Below are positions 7,086-15,376 of a stretch of 17,662 bases of DNA, piece after piece. Below the pieces are notes generated by a model. It was not told the DNA's origin. It worked only from the letters and a program-made list of their open reading frames with translations, and did no database searches. The stretch comes from Sergeia podlipaevii (lineage: Eukaryota; Euglenozoa; Kinetoplastea; Trypanosomatida; Trypanosomatidae): assembly GCA_030849805.1 (NCBI GenBank), contig JASANZ010001825.1:1-17662 (forward strand). The letters run 5' to 3'. Positions within the stretch are counted from its first letter, which is position 1; each line of letters begins with the position of its first letter. A program made the position numbers and the translations under genes.

Positions 7086-10000
7086 TCAAGGAAGCTCATA
7101 CACAAAGCGCTTCCTGTGGAACATATCAACACTGTTGAGCATCTTGCGGCCCATGACGCATGCACACGTCTCCTCGAAGCTGAGCGACTCACTTTCACCA
7201 AAAAGCAAGCGCAGATTTGAGTTTGAGAAAGGATCCGCTAGACCAACGGCGCTATGGTTGTTCGCCTGCACGTGAGAGATGCGTGCCATCTCTTCCACCG
7301 GGAACCTTCCAGATTCATTTGGTGCAAGAACGTAAAGAGCCTTTTGAGCTCCTCTAATTGGCTGCATGTCGGCGCAAAGAAACCAAAGAATGCTGTAAGA
7401 ATCGAGCACTGCGGTTTCACGGTCGCTAAAAGTTGCCCACAGAGCCCGAGTATAGGCCTCAAGCCGATCATCTGACATGTACTGGTCAAAAAAGAAGGAA
7501 GCGTCGTGAAACGCCTGCTCGGTAACTGGTTCGCTGCCCAGACTCGACTTCAGAGAGAGCAGCTGCTCCACAGTGATTTCTGGAATGTAAAAGCCGCCGC
7601 GATGATTCAGCCTGGAAAGCCTCTTGCCCTGTGCGGCCTTGCGTGGCGGCGGCGTGCACCAGAATAGTAAGTGAACAATGAACTCGCGCCAATCAATGAT
7701 ACCACAGTTACTACAGTCAAAGGTGCGGAATAGCTCCGACACGCCCTTAAGCACCAAGCCCTCCGCCATTGCCCCACTGTAGTCCTCTTCCTCCACAACG
7801 AGCACAAAGTCGTCGCGGGCAAGCTGGAAGTTGGGTGCGAGGCAGCGGAACATGTGGATAATCTCCATAAGCCGCTGGCCTGTTAGTGTTGGATGCACGC
7901 GTACCGCTGGCACACTAAGCTGAGCATAGAGAGGGACGTCTGTAATGAAACTTCGGACCTTCTGCTGATGCTTCTTCAGTTGTTGCTGTTTCTGTTGTGC
8001 TTCACTGCTCGCGGTGCTTTCAAGGATGGCAAAAGTGCCAGCGCCAAGGTGCATGGATGGGGTCATCCTCTCCATCTCAATGTGGTTGCGCAACGCGTAA
8101 AGGGCGGAGTTAACGGCAGCGGCTTGCAACACAAACATTTCCCGTGCCTCGCACTGCATCTCCGCACGCACGCTATTCATGTAGCCATCGCCCTGTCGCG
8201 CCACCTCAGAGACGGCAGCACGCACACAACGAAGGCGGCCCTGAGTACTAGCAAGCTCGCTCTCCAAGATGGGCACGCAGCGCGCCGCGATGGCGGTGGC
8301 CTTGGTAGCGTTGAGCGCGCTCATTTTCTTCATGTTTTTAATATCCATGCTCGCCTTAAACTTATCCGTAAAGGCGGTGATGCTTGAAGAAAGACGATTG
8401 AGTATCTCTGAGAACACTTCGTCAATAATTCTGTCGCTGCCTTCCTCAATCGTCCGCATGTGTGTCCCTTTGCGAGCTCCAGGCACTTTGCGGTCCTTCG
8501 TCGCCCTCGTCGCACTCGATGGCTCATGTGTAGCCGGCTCTGTAGATGGGCGAATAAATGTGACGTCTGTCTCAATCTCCTCCACCATGAAAGGCTCCTC
8601 CATCACCGCAGCAAAGTACTGCAGCGTAATGTTAGCAATAGCGGTGAAACGCTCCACCTCGGCCTGAGCCATCGCGATACCTACGTTGCACAAGTTCGAC
8701 TCCCAACCATCCAAAAACGCATCACGGCGGGTGACGTAGTCAATGAGAGAGAGGCAGTCACGCTGCTTGAAGTCTACAATGCTGAACAGTGTGTCAGCGA
8801 GCTCGTCTACAAAAGTGTGGAGCTCCTCTTTGCATACCACCTTGCTGCGCGATGCCGCAGGAATAGCATTGAACTGAGCCACAAAACGGTTGAGGACTTC
8901 CTGTTTGTCGTCAGGTTGCTCCCAGAAGCGCTGCAGGTAGGCCTGGGAAATGATACGATACTCAAGCAGTACTTTCGCCATATTGCCAAGGGTGCCCCAC
9001 GCCCAGTCGTACGCCCGAGTGTAGTGGTTGGTCAGCCCACGCACCGCCCCAAGAAGAACGTCGGGCAGGCCAGCAGGAATGTCATAGTACACGTCGCTGC
9101 TATCTACAGGTTCCAATTCAACTGGCAGAGGCACGCATTTCTCGGTGTACAGGGCAACCAACCGCTGTCTCTCCGCCTCACGCACCGCCACTTCCTCCGC
9201 GTGCTTCGCATTGAGTTGCGTAATGCGTTCCCTCGCGGCCACTACTGATGCGTACAGCTCTTGTCCAGAGTGATACTTCTCCAGAGCCTGCTTCACAATT
9301 GTGCTGGCCTGAGCCTCCAGTTCCGGAAGACTGCTCTCGCCATTCAGTTCGTGCACGTTCGCGAACACCGCTGGTTCGCAGTGCAGCCACTTCTGGAGTG
9401 CCTCCCAGCACTGCTGCTGCTGGAAAATAATGTCGTGCAGATGTGCGGTGTAAGCTTGAGTGCGGTCCACGTTTGTTAAGAAAGGAACGCGCTCCTGCGG
9501 TGGTGGGTGGTAGGTCATGTGGTACTCTTCACCGGTTTCGCGGTCGACGCGCAGTCCGGCAAAGCGCTGAAAAATTTCCCGCGGGCTGCACTGAATGTGC
9601 AAGATAGCAGCAAAAAGATCCGAGAATGAGCGCAGCTGGTCCTGCGCACGTTCAATAAACTGCTGCTCAGCTTCAATGAGAGCGGTCACGTCTGTCACCT
9701 CGGGAAGTTCCGGTGGTGGGACCGAAGCTGTGTCTGTCCCTCTCTTACCAACCTTGGCGCGAGGTTCCCTGCGGTGGCCCACCTCTTCCACCGGCACCTT
9801 CCTTACAGCCCACACGGACGCCCCAGAGCCAGAAGAAACGTCCTGGGCAGCCGTGGGTAGGTGTGTAGTGCTGGCGGCGGGAGAGAACGCGCTTGCACCA
9901 GCGTTGCCACTGCGCGGGGAGGGCACTTGTTGCTGTTGCGCCTGCTGAGCAAGCTGGGTTGCCTGAGGGAAGTGCTGCAGTTGATATTGAAGGTCTTCTG

Positions 10001-11291
10001 GACACCACGTCGCGTGAATAGCGGTGTGTGGATGTTCGCTGAGGGGAAGCAGCGCATCCTTCACAGTGCGGTACTCCACGGCACACGATATAACGCCATC
10101 AAACACAACACCAGCGCAACCTTCACAGCCCCGCAAGGAGCGTAGCTGAAGCTGGAACAGTTCAGCGACAGTCGCAACATCCACAGCACCACCCTTGAGC
10201 AACACGTCGCGCACACGCCGGCCTATGGCTGCCCATTCATCTTCGAGAGCCAAATTCGTGTTGCCTAGACGTACTTGTTCCTTTCCATCCTTCAACTCAG
10301 CACTAGTCAATTCGACCGCCTTTGCGCTCTCCGTAGCCTTATCTGCGTCCAAGGCAATCTGCACAAGCTGGCAATTAGAAAAGCAGCGGAAGCCAAACTG
10401 CTTCTCGAGCATCTCGGTGAGCAGCGTCTTGCCGCTGTATTTCAGCCCATCCACAATAATCACAGGAACTCCGCTCACGTCAAACGAAGTCAGAGACGCT
10501 CGAGTGTCCGTGCTGCGCGAGTGCTGGTACAGCAGATCTACCAGCTGTCTGAAATGGGGGCTGGTGAGGAGAAACGGATTTCCGCCAAAGACTTTCTGAA
10601 ACACATCAAGCAGCTTTCCATTAGCCTGGCAGGCACCGACGGAGAATCTCCGCATGCTTGCCGCATGCAGTGCGTTTTTTGTAGAAGGTTTCCAAGTGCT
10701 TGTTGTTGATAAAGCCCGGATGGAGTTGCGGATCACGTCACTCAGCGCGAACTGGCCGAGAAAGCTGTTCTTGCTATCCTCCACGCAGTACTCCTGAAGA
10801 AAGTCAATGCAGTTGCCTGTGGCTTGGAGAATGACTCCTACAGTATCAGATACTGCCTGCTCCTTCATGGCACGCTTGTGAGCCAGGAATTGCTCCTGGA
10901 CAGCCCTCCACCGCTTCTCATCTCCGCCTACAACGTTCACCAATTCGCGATGCTCACGCTCAAGCACGTTGCCGAGATACATAACATGCTGCTCCCGTTT
11001 TTCAAGTACAGCCTTCTCGTACGTTAGGCGACGCTCTATGGAGCGGTCACACAACGCGTCCCACCACTTGGCAGTGTGTCGCATGGAGCTCAGCAGCTGC
11101 TTCTCCATAGCCGAAGAGCGCGCGAGGTGGCGGCGAACGTCTTCTCTTAGTGCCTCGCGGCTATATGACTCGCTATCTAGCTGCACAACCTGCATGTACT
11201 CATTGCGTCGTCGTCTCCTCTCTTCGCGTCGCTTATCCTCCCGCGCTCGCAACTCCTTCAGCTGGGATACATATTGCTGAGCCGCCTCCAT
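7086..11291 (-). CDS. SPEF2/CPC1-like axonemal protein with adenylate-kinase-like and EF-hand motifs
   Basis: A 1401-residue protein. Residues 1-150 are strongly charged and helical (coiled-coil-like, with an RRREERRRRR-type basic patch at 20-30). A Walker A motif, GLKYSGKT, lies at 282-289 after hydrophobic VPVIIVD, and GVVFDGV (394-400) resembles the LLDGFPR strand of adenylate kinases. ETGEEYHMTYHPPP (585-598) matches the LID motif TG-x-x-YH. Between 440 and 530 is a Gln/Ser/Pro-rich insert. Residues 900-1110 are helical. A well-formed EF-hand loop, DCSNCGIIDWRE, is at 1192-1203. This order matches SPEF2 of animals and CPC1 of Chlamydomonas, proteins of the axonemal central pair, so a flagellar role is inferred. 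The N-terminal CH domain of SPEF2 is not seen. The start is the only ATG after a strong acceptor. Assignment is good but not certain; a different kinase-like flagellar protein is possible. Confidence 0.8.
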   Translation of the reverse strand: MEAAQQYVSQLKELRAREDKRREERRRRRNEYMQVVQLDSESYSREALREDVRRHLARSSAMEKQLLSSMRHTAKWWDALCDRSIERRLTYEKAVLEKREQHVMYLGNVLEREHRELVNVVGGDEKRWRAVQEQFLAHKRAMKEQAVSDTVGVILQATGNCIDFLQEYCVEDSKNSFLGQFALSDVIRNSIRALSTTSTWKPSTKNALHAASMRRFSVGACQANGKLLDVFQKVFGGNPFLLTSPHFRQLVDLLYQHSRSTDTRASLTSFDVSGVPVIIVDGLKYSGKTLLTEMLEKQFGFRCFSNCQLVQIALDADKATESAKAVELTSAELKDGKEQVRLGNTNLALEDEWAAIGRRVRDVLLKGGAVDVATVAELFQLQLRSLRGCEGCAGVVFDGVISCAVEYRTVKDALLPLSEHPHTAIHATWCPEDLQYQLQHFPQATQLAQQAQQQQVPSPRSGNAGASAFSPAASTTHLPTAAQDVSSGSGASVWAVRKVPVEEVGHRREPRAKVGKRGTDTASVPPPELPEVTDVTALIEAEQQFIERAQDQLRSFSDLFAAILHIQCSPREIFQRFAGLRVDRETGEEYHMTYHPPPQERVPFLTNVDRTQAYTAHLHDIIFQQQQCWEALQKWLHCEPAVFANVHELNGESSLPELEAQASTIVKQALEKYHSGQELYASVVAARERITQLNAKHAEEVAVREAERQRLVALYTEKCVPLPVELEPVDSSDVYYDIPAGLPDVLLGAVRGLTNHYTRAYDWAWGTLGNMAKVLLEYRIISQAYLQRFWEQPDDKQEVLNRFVAQFNAIPAASRSKVVCKEELHTFVDELADTLFSIVDFKQRDCLSLIDYVTRRDAFLDGWESNLCNVGIAMAQAEVERFTAIANITLQYFAAVMEEPFMVEEIETDVTFIRPSTEPATHEPSSATRATKDRKVPGARKGTHMRTIEEGSDRIIDEVFSEILNRLSSSITAFTDKFKASMDIKNMKKMSALNATKATAIAARCVPILESELASTQGRLRCVRAAVSEVARQGDGYMNSVRAEMQCEAREMFVLQAAAVNSALYALRNHIEMERMTPSMHLGAGTFAILESTASSEAQQKQQQLKKHQQKVRSFITDVPLYAQLSVPAVRVHPTLTGQRLMEIIHMFRCLAPNFQLARDDFVLVVEEEDYSGAMAEGLVLKGVSELFRTFDCSNCGIIDWREFIVHLLFWCTPPPRKAAQGKRLSRLNHRGGFYIPEITVEQLLSLKSSLGSEPVTEQAFHDASFFFDQYMSDDRLEAYTRALWATFSDRETAVLDSYSILWFLCADMQPIRGAQKALYVLAPNESGRFPVEEMARISHVQANNHSAVGLADPFSNSNLRLLFGESESLSFEETCACVMGRKMLNSVDMFHRKRFVYELP

Positions 11292-11312
11292 GGTAAATGC
11301 GTGTAAGTGCCA

Positions 11313-11337
11313 CTAAAAAAAAAAAAGAGAAAACAGT
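11313..11337 (-). promoter_or_regulatory. Trans-splice acceptor of the SPEF2-like gene
   Basis: On the minus strand a CTGTTTTCTC tract runs into twelve T and then AG at 11314-11313, 21 nt before the ATG at 11291. It is among the clearest acceptors in the window and confirms the start. Confidence 0.75.
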
Positions 11338-11430
11338 TGAAAAGAGAAAAGGGCTATTCCACTCAGGCTACACCCTACCCCCTTTCGGAATAAAAAAAAA
11401 CAATCAAATGCCTCGTGCCGCCGTTTGCAT

Positions 11431-11456
11431 ACACACACACACACACACACACACAC
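11431..11456. repeat. (AC)13 dinucleotide repeat
   Basis: Thirteen uninterrupted AC units on the plus strand (GT on the transcribed strand), intergenic. It is a likely length-variable microsatellite. On the minus strand it lies upstream of the SPEF2-like pyrimidine tract. Confidence 0.9.
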
Positions 11457-11803
11457 TAAAGTTACCTAAATGTACACACAGACTAATGCAACTATGTGCG
11501 AGTTGCAATGCAATTTCTTCTTATATTTACTCTATGACTTGAATAAAAGAAAATATTTTTAAAAAGACGTTTGAAAGAAAGGAGCATAACCGTGTTTGTG
11601 AGGTGACCAGTAAAGTGAACATACCAATGCGCCAAATTGAAAAATATATAGAAATAAATGCAAATAGTATAGCCTGCTGTTTTAGCTGAGTAGCACACCT
11701 TCTTGTGAGAAACGCCAAAATGCATTTTTAATAATCAGTTTTAGGTTCTCGTCAACAAAAGCAAAGTTTCGATAATAGTGACCGATGAAAAAAGTATATG
11801 GGA

Positions 11804-11816
11804 GGGGGGGGGGGGG
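11804..11816. repeat. G13 homopolymer next to a stop codon
   Basis: Thirteen G on the plus strand, hence C13 in the mRNA, beginning five bases after the TAA of the 285-residue gene (stop at 11821-11823). It could be a hotspot for length variation or sequencing error. Confidence 0.9.
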
Positions 11817-11820
11817 CGAG

Positions 11821-12678
11821 TTACAAGTTCCTGCTCCAAGGCTTTGCACCGCGTGGAGCTGGCTTGGTGATGTTAATGCGCTGCAGCGCTGCATTATAAT
11901 CCCTGTAGGATGTCATAAAGTTGAGAATCGGATGGCGCAGTTGTGACCAGCGCAGGCGGCCCTGGACCCAAAGGCCAACATCTACCGCCAGGCGCTTGCA
12001 GGAAGGGTGGAAGAGATACGCAAGCAACAATGGAGTAAGATAGCGGCACGTGTCCGATATAAACGCCCATGCCCAGTTTTCGCCAGTAAAAATGGCCTCG
12101 GCCTTCATAATCTTCTGCTCTGTGACAAAGTAAGCAGTGCCATCGGCCTTCGGGTCATCCACAAATTGGTTCTGTAGCCCCTTGGCCACATCGAGTGCGT
12201 GATGGATCTCCGTAACGTTCTTTACTGGCGATTCTACCAGTCGCTTCTGGCGCCTGTCGTAGACACGCTTCTGCACCGCATACAGGACGTGATCAGCGTA
12301 GCGCTTCTTGCGATAGTACTTGGGGAGCACCATCGTCCGGAGGCAGCGCCAGTACCCATAAGCGCTCACAAGCGCAATGGGGTAGCAGAGGAAAGGACAG
12401 AGCATGCAGTAGGCAAAGGCGCGAATAGGAGGAATCACCATGCCAAAGTCAATGTGACCAAGACGATCCCGGGTACGACTCTGAGCGTGCAGCGGCTCTT
12501 GCCAAAGATCTGTGAGCAACATCGCGGTGGCGCTACGGGCAAAGGTGTGAAGTGCTGAAGGAGAGGTAGTAGAGGATGCCGATGATGATGATTGTGTGGG
12601 GAAGGTAGCCTCCTCGCCGCCCCCATTCCCCAGTGGCGCAGTCGACACTCGGGGGCGATGCGAGATGGTTTGACTCAT
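11821..12678 (-). CDS. Unrecognised protein (285 aa) with two hydrophobic segments
   Basis: I do not recognise this protein. The N-terminus (1-50) is Ser/Thr/Ala-rich and low in structure, with SSSSASSTTSPS at 30-41. Two hydrophobic stretches, about 80-108 (with prolines and cysteines) and about 204-224, could be membrane segments. Between them lies a basic region with KYYRKKRY (120-127) and a charged helical stretch to about 170. The C-terminus is basic (TKPAPRGAKPWSRNL). Codon use and GC content look like the flanking real genes, and the frame is uninterrupted, so I take it as genuine. The start at 12678 is the first ATG after a candidate acceptor; an alternative in-frame start is residue 53 (MLLTDLWQE). 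A membrane protein, perhaps mitochondrial, is a guess. It is probably a kinetoplastid-specific family. Confidence 0.8.
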   Translation of the reverse strand: MSQTISHRPRVSTAPLGNGGGEEATFPTQSSSSASSTTSPSALHTFARSATAMLLTDLWQEPLHAQSRTRDRLGHIDFGMVIPPIRAFAYCMLCPFLCYPIALVSAYGYWRCLRTMVLPKYYRKKRYADHVLYAVQKRVYDRRQKRLVESPVKNVTEIHHALDVAKGLQNQFVDDPKADGTAYFVTEQKIMKAEAIFTGENWAWAFISDTCRYLTPLLLAYLFHPSCKRLAVDVGLWVQGRLRWSQLRHPILNFMTSYRDYNAALQRINITKPAPRGAKPWSRNL

Positions 12679-12733
12679 GTTTTGCTGAGTGTCCCCTCTC
12701 TCTCTTCGTATCCTACGTGCGGACCCCCCCTTT

Positions 12734-12751
12734 CTTTAAAAATAGAAAGGC
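12734..12751 (-). promoter_or_regulatory. Candidate trans-splice acceptor of the 285-aa gene
   Basis: On the minus strand, GCCTTTCTATTTTTAAAG occupies 12751-12734, with the AG at 12735-12734, 55 nt before the ATG. The tract is short, and further AGs (for example a GTAG downstream) are possible sites. Confidence 0.4.
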
Positions 12752-13189
12752 AGGCTGGTGTATGTGTATGTTTGGTAAGAATGGGCGTTGCTACTTCATT
12801 GGAGCAATGCAAAAGAAAAACATGGAATGAAGTGGAACATTTTCTGTTGTTCAAAGTATCTTTAAAACAAAGCTGCACAGAGGTACGACCACGTATGCAT
12901 CCCATCTGTTTCCCCATCATTCGTGTGAGAGGAATATCCAGGAGCGTAAGTCCCAGTGCTCTTGTAAAAGCAAAAGCGACTGAGAAGGCAATCACATCAA
13001 AGAGGGTGTACTTGCGGCTGCATAAGGAAAAGCGTAAAACAAAAACAACAGCGTAGAGAAAAAAAATATATAATGAAAGAGAGAGCAGCAGCAGGAACGT
13101 CACGCTATTGCTTCCATTTTGATTCAAAATACGCACACTCTTCTCAAACGATAAAAAAGAGAAATTGTTGAACAAGGAGTAGGCAACGC

Positions 13190-13213
13190 CTGTCCAAAAA
13201 AAAAAAAAAACAG
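13190..13213 (-). promoter_or_regulatory. Strong splice-acceptor-like tract just after the prolyl oligopeptidase stop
   Basis: CTG plus fifteen T (13210-13196) and then GGACAG, with the AG at 13191-13190, on the minus strand. It begins about 25 nt past the TGA of the prolyl oligopeptidase and 512 nt upstream of the next recognised ATG. It may give the 285-residue gene a long 5' UTR or serve an unrecognised transcript. Confidence 0.45.
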
Positions 13214-13234
13214 ACTCTGTGTAGGGGGCCTCTG

Positions 13235-15334
13235 TCACGCGTGCCAAGTAGCGCCAATGTGCTTTGAGATAAATGCGTACATGTCAGCAGCCTCCTTCAT
13301 AATCTTACTTGTTGGCTTCCCAGCACCATGGCCCGCAGCCACCTCAATGCGAGCAAGAAATGGGCCACCAACCTCCGGGTGGGTGTGCTGGAGGGTGGCT
13401 ACGTACTTGAGAGAGTGCAGCGGCACAACGCGATCGTCGTGATCACCAGTAACGACGAGAATAGCTGGATACTTGACGCCAGGCTTCACGCTGTGAATTG
13501 GGCTGTACTTCTCCACAATCTTGAAGTCCTCCTCCTTGTCGGGGTTGCCGTAGTCCGAGATCCACGCATGCCCAATGGTGAATTTGTGAAACTTGTACAT
13601 ATCCAGAACACCTACTTGGCACACGACACAGCTGAACTCCTCTGGCGCCTGGTTCGCGGTAGCTGCTACAAGCAGACCGCCATTGGAGCCTCCCATAATA
13701 GCTGTCGTCGCGGGGGAGCCAATCTCGTTCTTGTGCAGGAACTTGGCCGCCTCAATAAAGTCGGTGAAGCAGTTCTGCTTGTTGGCACGGCGTCCGCTGT
13801 CGTGCCACGACTGCCCGTACTCGCCACCGCCTCGAATATTCGGAATGGCCAGCACGCCATCGAGATTATTGAGAAACACGAGGCGAGACGCGCTAAAGGA
13901 AGGTGTGAGAGAAATGTTAAAGCCACCGTAGCCGTACAGTAGCACGGGTGACTGGGCGGTGATACTGCCCTTCTTGTGAACAATGAACATCGGAATTGAG
14001 GTACCGTCAAGCGACTTGTAGAACTTCTGCTCCGTCACAAAGTCATCGGGGTTGAAGCCTTCTACGGCGTCATCCTTGAAGACGCGCAGTGAGCCTTGCG
14101 GATCGCTGATGTCCATGAAGAAGGAGCGGCCGGGCAAGAGGAAGGAGGACAGCTTGAAAGAAATAAAATCCTTGTCCCGCTCCGCAAAAACGGAGATGAC
14201 GGTACCGATGGGAAGATCGAGCTTCGTCATAGAAGTGGCGCCAAGCTTCTGATAGTAGAAGACGTCCTTGACGTCTTCGAGGTACACGAGGAGCAACGTG
14301 TCCTTGGCCAGACTGGCATGACTGAGTACAGACTTCCGCTCCGGCACCAACTCTCGCTCGGTCATAGTGTCCACGTTGATTGCAATCACCTTCTTTTGCG
14401 CTGCCTCCTTCGTTGTCACAAAGTAGAACTCGTTGGCGTCGTTGCCAAGATAGTCGTACTCGCCGACAAACTCGTTGACAATCTTTTTGAAGCTGAGTGG
14501 CTTGGCAAGATCAGCAATGGACGCTGGAAGCGGCGCGATCCACACAAGATTGTTGGGCTCGCAGCCATCGAATAGGCTGACAATGAGGTAAGAATGGCAG
14601 TCAGACACAGTAGCTGAGATGCTCCACAGAGGATTCTCAGGTACGCGCACGATGACGATATCTTCCGATTGTTTGGTGCCGACCTTGTGGAAGCAAACGT
14701 GAGCATCCTTGGCGGTGTCGGTCTCGGCACCCTTGTCGGTGCCTTCCGGTAGCTCGGGGTAGCGCGTGTAGAAGAACCCCTCGTTGTGCCACCACGCGAT
14801 GCTGGTGAACTTGGCCCACTGCACATCGTCCGCCATGTCCTTGGCGTCGCTGGCGCCACAAATGTGGATGTGCTGCCAGTCACTGCCCTTGTCGCTCACA
14901 CCATAGGCGAAGAGCGTTTCATCTTCGCTCCACTTGCCCACCATAAGGGCGGTGGTGCCGTCTGCGCTCATGGCATTGGGGTCAAGAAACACGTCCGCCG
15001 TCCCAGCTGCGGCAGAGGCAAGATCCTTGGAGCGCATCAGCACGCTCTGATTCTGCAGTCCACTATTGTGGTAGAAGTAGTATTGGCCGTGGCGCAGACT
15101 AGGTGCCCCCGTACGAGCGTAGTCCTGCATGGCCATGACGCGGTCATAAATCTTGTCACGCAGGGTAGCCGAGGACTGCATATAGGTGTTGAACGCTGTG
15201 TTCTGCTTTTCGACAAAGTCGATTGTCTCGGCGTTGGCCGGATCCTCCAGATAGTCGTAAGGCTCTGGGATGCTCCGGCCGTGCAGTTGGTAAACCGTCG
15301 CTGCACGACGCACAATTGGATAGAGGGACTTCAT
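13235..15334 (-). CDS. POP: Prolyl oligopeptidase (S9A serine peptidase)
   Basis: A 699-residue enzyme that cleaves short peptides after proline, close to the roughly 710 residues of the mammalian enzyme. The N-terminal part (about 1-70), ending in the seven-bladed propeller domain (about 75-430), is followed by the alpha/beta-hydrolase domain. The catalytic serine is S550 in GGSNGG (548-553), the acid is D633 in GDHDDRVVP (630-638) and the histidine is H669 in AAGHGAGKP (666-674). R635 and W591 correspond to the substrate-binding Arg and Trp of the pig enzyme. RGGGEYGQSWH (501-511) is the conserved segment before the nucleophile. There is no obvious signal peptide, so it is most likely cytosolic, although related trypanosomatid enzymes are reported to be released and to degrade collagen and host peptides. 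The stop is a TGA at 13235-13237. Identification is firm. Confidence 0.97.
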   Translation of the reverse strand: MKSLYPIVRRAATVYQLHGRSIPEPYDYLEDPANAETIDFVEKQNTAFNTYMQSSATLRDKIYDRVMAMQDYARTGAPSLRHGQYYFYHNSGLQNQSVLMRSKDLASAAAGTADVFLDPNAMSADGTTALMVGKWSEDETLFAYGVSDKGSDWQHIHICGASDAKDMADDVQWAKFTSIAWWHNEGFFYTRYPELPEGTDKGAETDTAKDAHVCFHKVGTKQSEDIVIVRVPENPLWSISATVSDCHSYLIVSLFDGCEPNNLVWIAPLPASIADLAKPLSFKKIVNEFVGEYDYLGNDANEFYFVTTKEAAQKKVIAINVDTMTERELVPERKSVLSHASLAKDTLLLVYLEDVKDVFYYQKLGATSMTKLDLPIGTVISVFAERDKDFISFKLSSFLLPGRSFFMDISDPQGSLRVFKDDAVEGFNPDDFVTEQKFYKSLDGTSIPMFIVHKKGSITAQSPVLLYGYGGFNISLTPSFSASRLVFLNNLDGVLAIPNIRGGGEYGQSWHDSGRRANKQNCFTDFIEAAKFLHKNEIGSPATTAIMGGSNGGLLVAATANQAPEEFSCVVCQVGVLDMYKFHKFTIGHAWISDYGNPDKEEDFKIVEKYSPIHSVKPGVKYPAILVVTGDHDDRVVPLHSLKYVATLQHTHPEVGGPFLARIEVAAGHGAGKPTSKIMKEAADMYAFISKHIGATWHA

Positions 15335-15376
15335 GGTGTTATGAAAAAAAAAAAAGGTTTGCTAAGACAGATACCA
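15335..15376 (-). promoter_or_regulatory. Acceptor region of prolyl oligopeptidase, with a T-tract abutting the start
   Basis: On the minus strand a T12 run sits nine bases before the ATG with no AG between them. The nearest upstream AG is in GTCTTAG (15363-15362), giving a 27-nt 5' UTR that contains the T-run. The first AG after the run lies inside codon 2. The real splice site is therefore uncertain; the upstream AG keeps the full protein. Confidence 0.4.

Larger units (their letters stand above)
11292..11820. other. Intergenic region between the 285-aa gene and the SPEF2-like gene
   Basis: It contains the SPEF2-like acceptor, an (AC)13 run and a G13 run (listed separately), and otherwise AT-rich DNA. 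Minus-strand frames at 11492-11725 and 11527-11718 are Phe/Ile-rich with no domain and are not supported. Confidence 0.6.
12679..13234. other. Intergenic region with an unexplained 190-codon minus-strand open frame
   Basis: Between the prolyl oligopeptidase stop and the 285-residue gene the minus strand keeps one frame open (12675-13247). It encodes a hydrophobic stretch with no early internal Met, the first being an MMGKQMG. A T15 tract followed by GGACAG lies at 13210-13190. I do not annotate a gene because the only full-length ATG overlaps the upstream coding sequence and lies before the tract. Confidence 0.5.

Noticed and set aside
8460..9248. 262-codon plus-strand open frame
   Set aside because: Antisense shadow of the SPEF2-like gene; no recognisable domain and opposite to the transcription direction.
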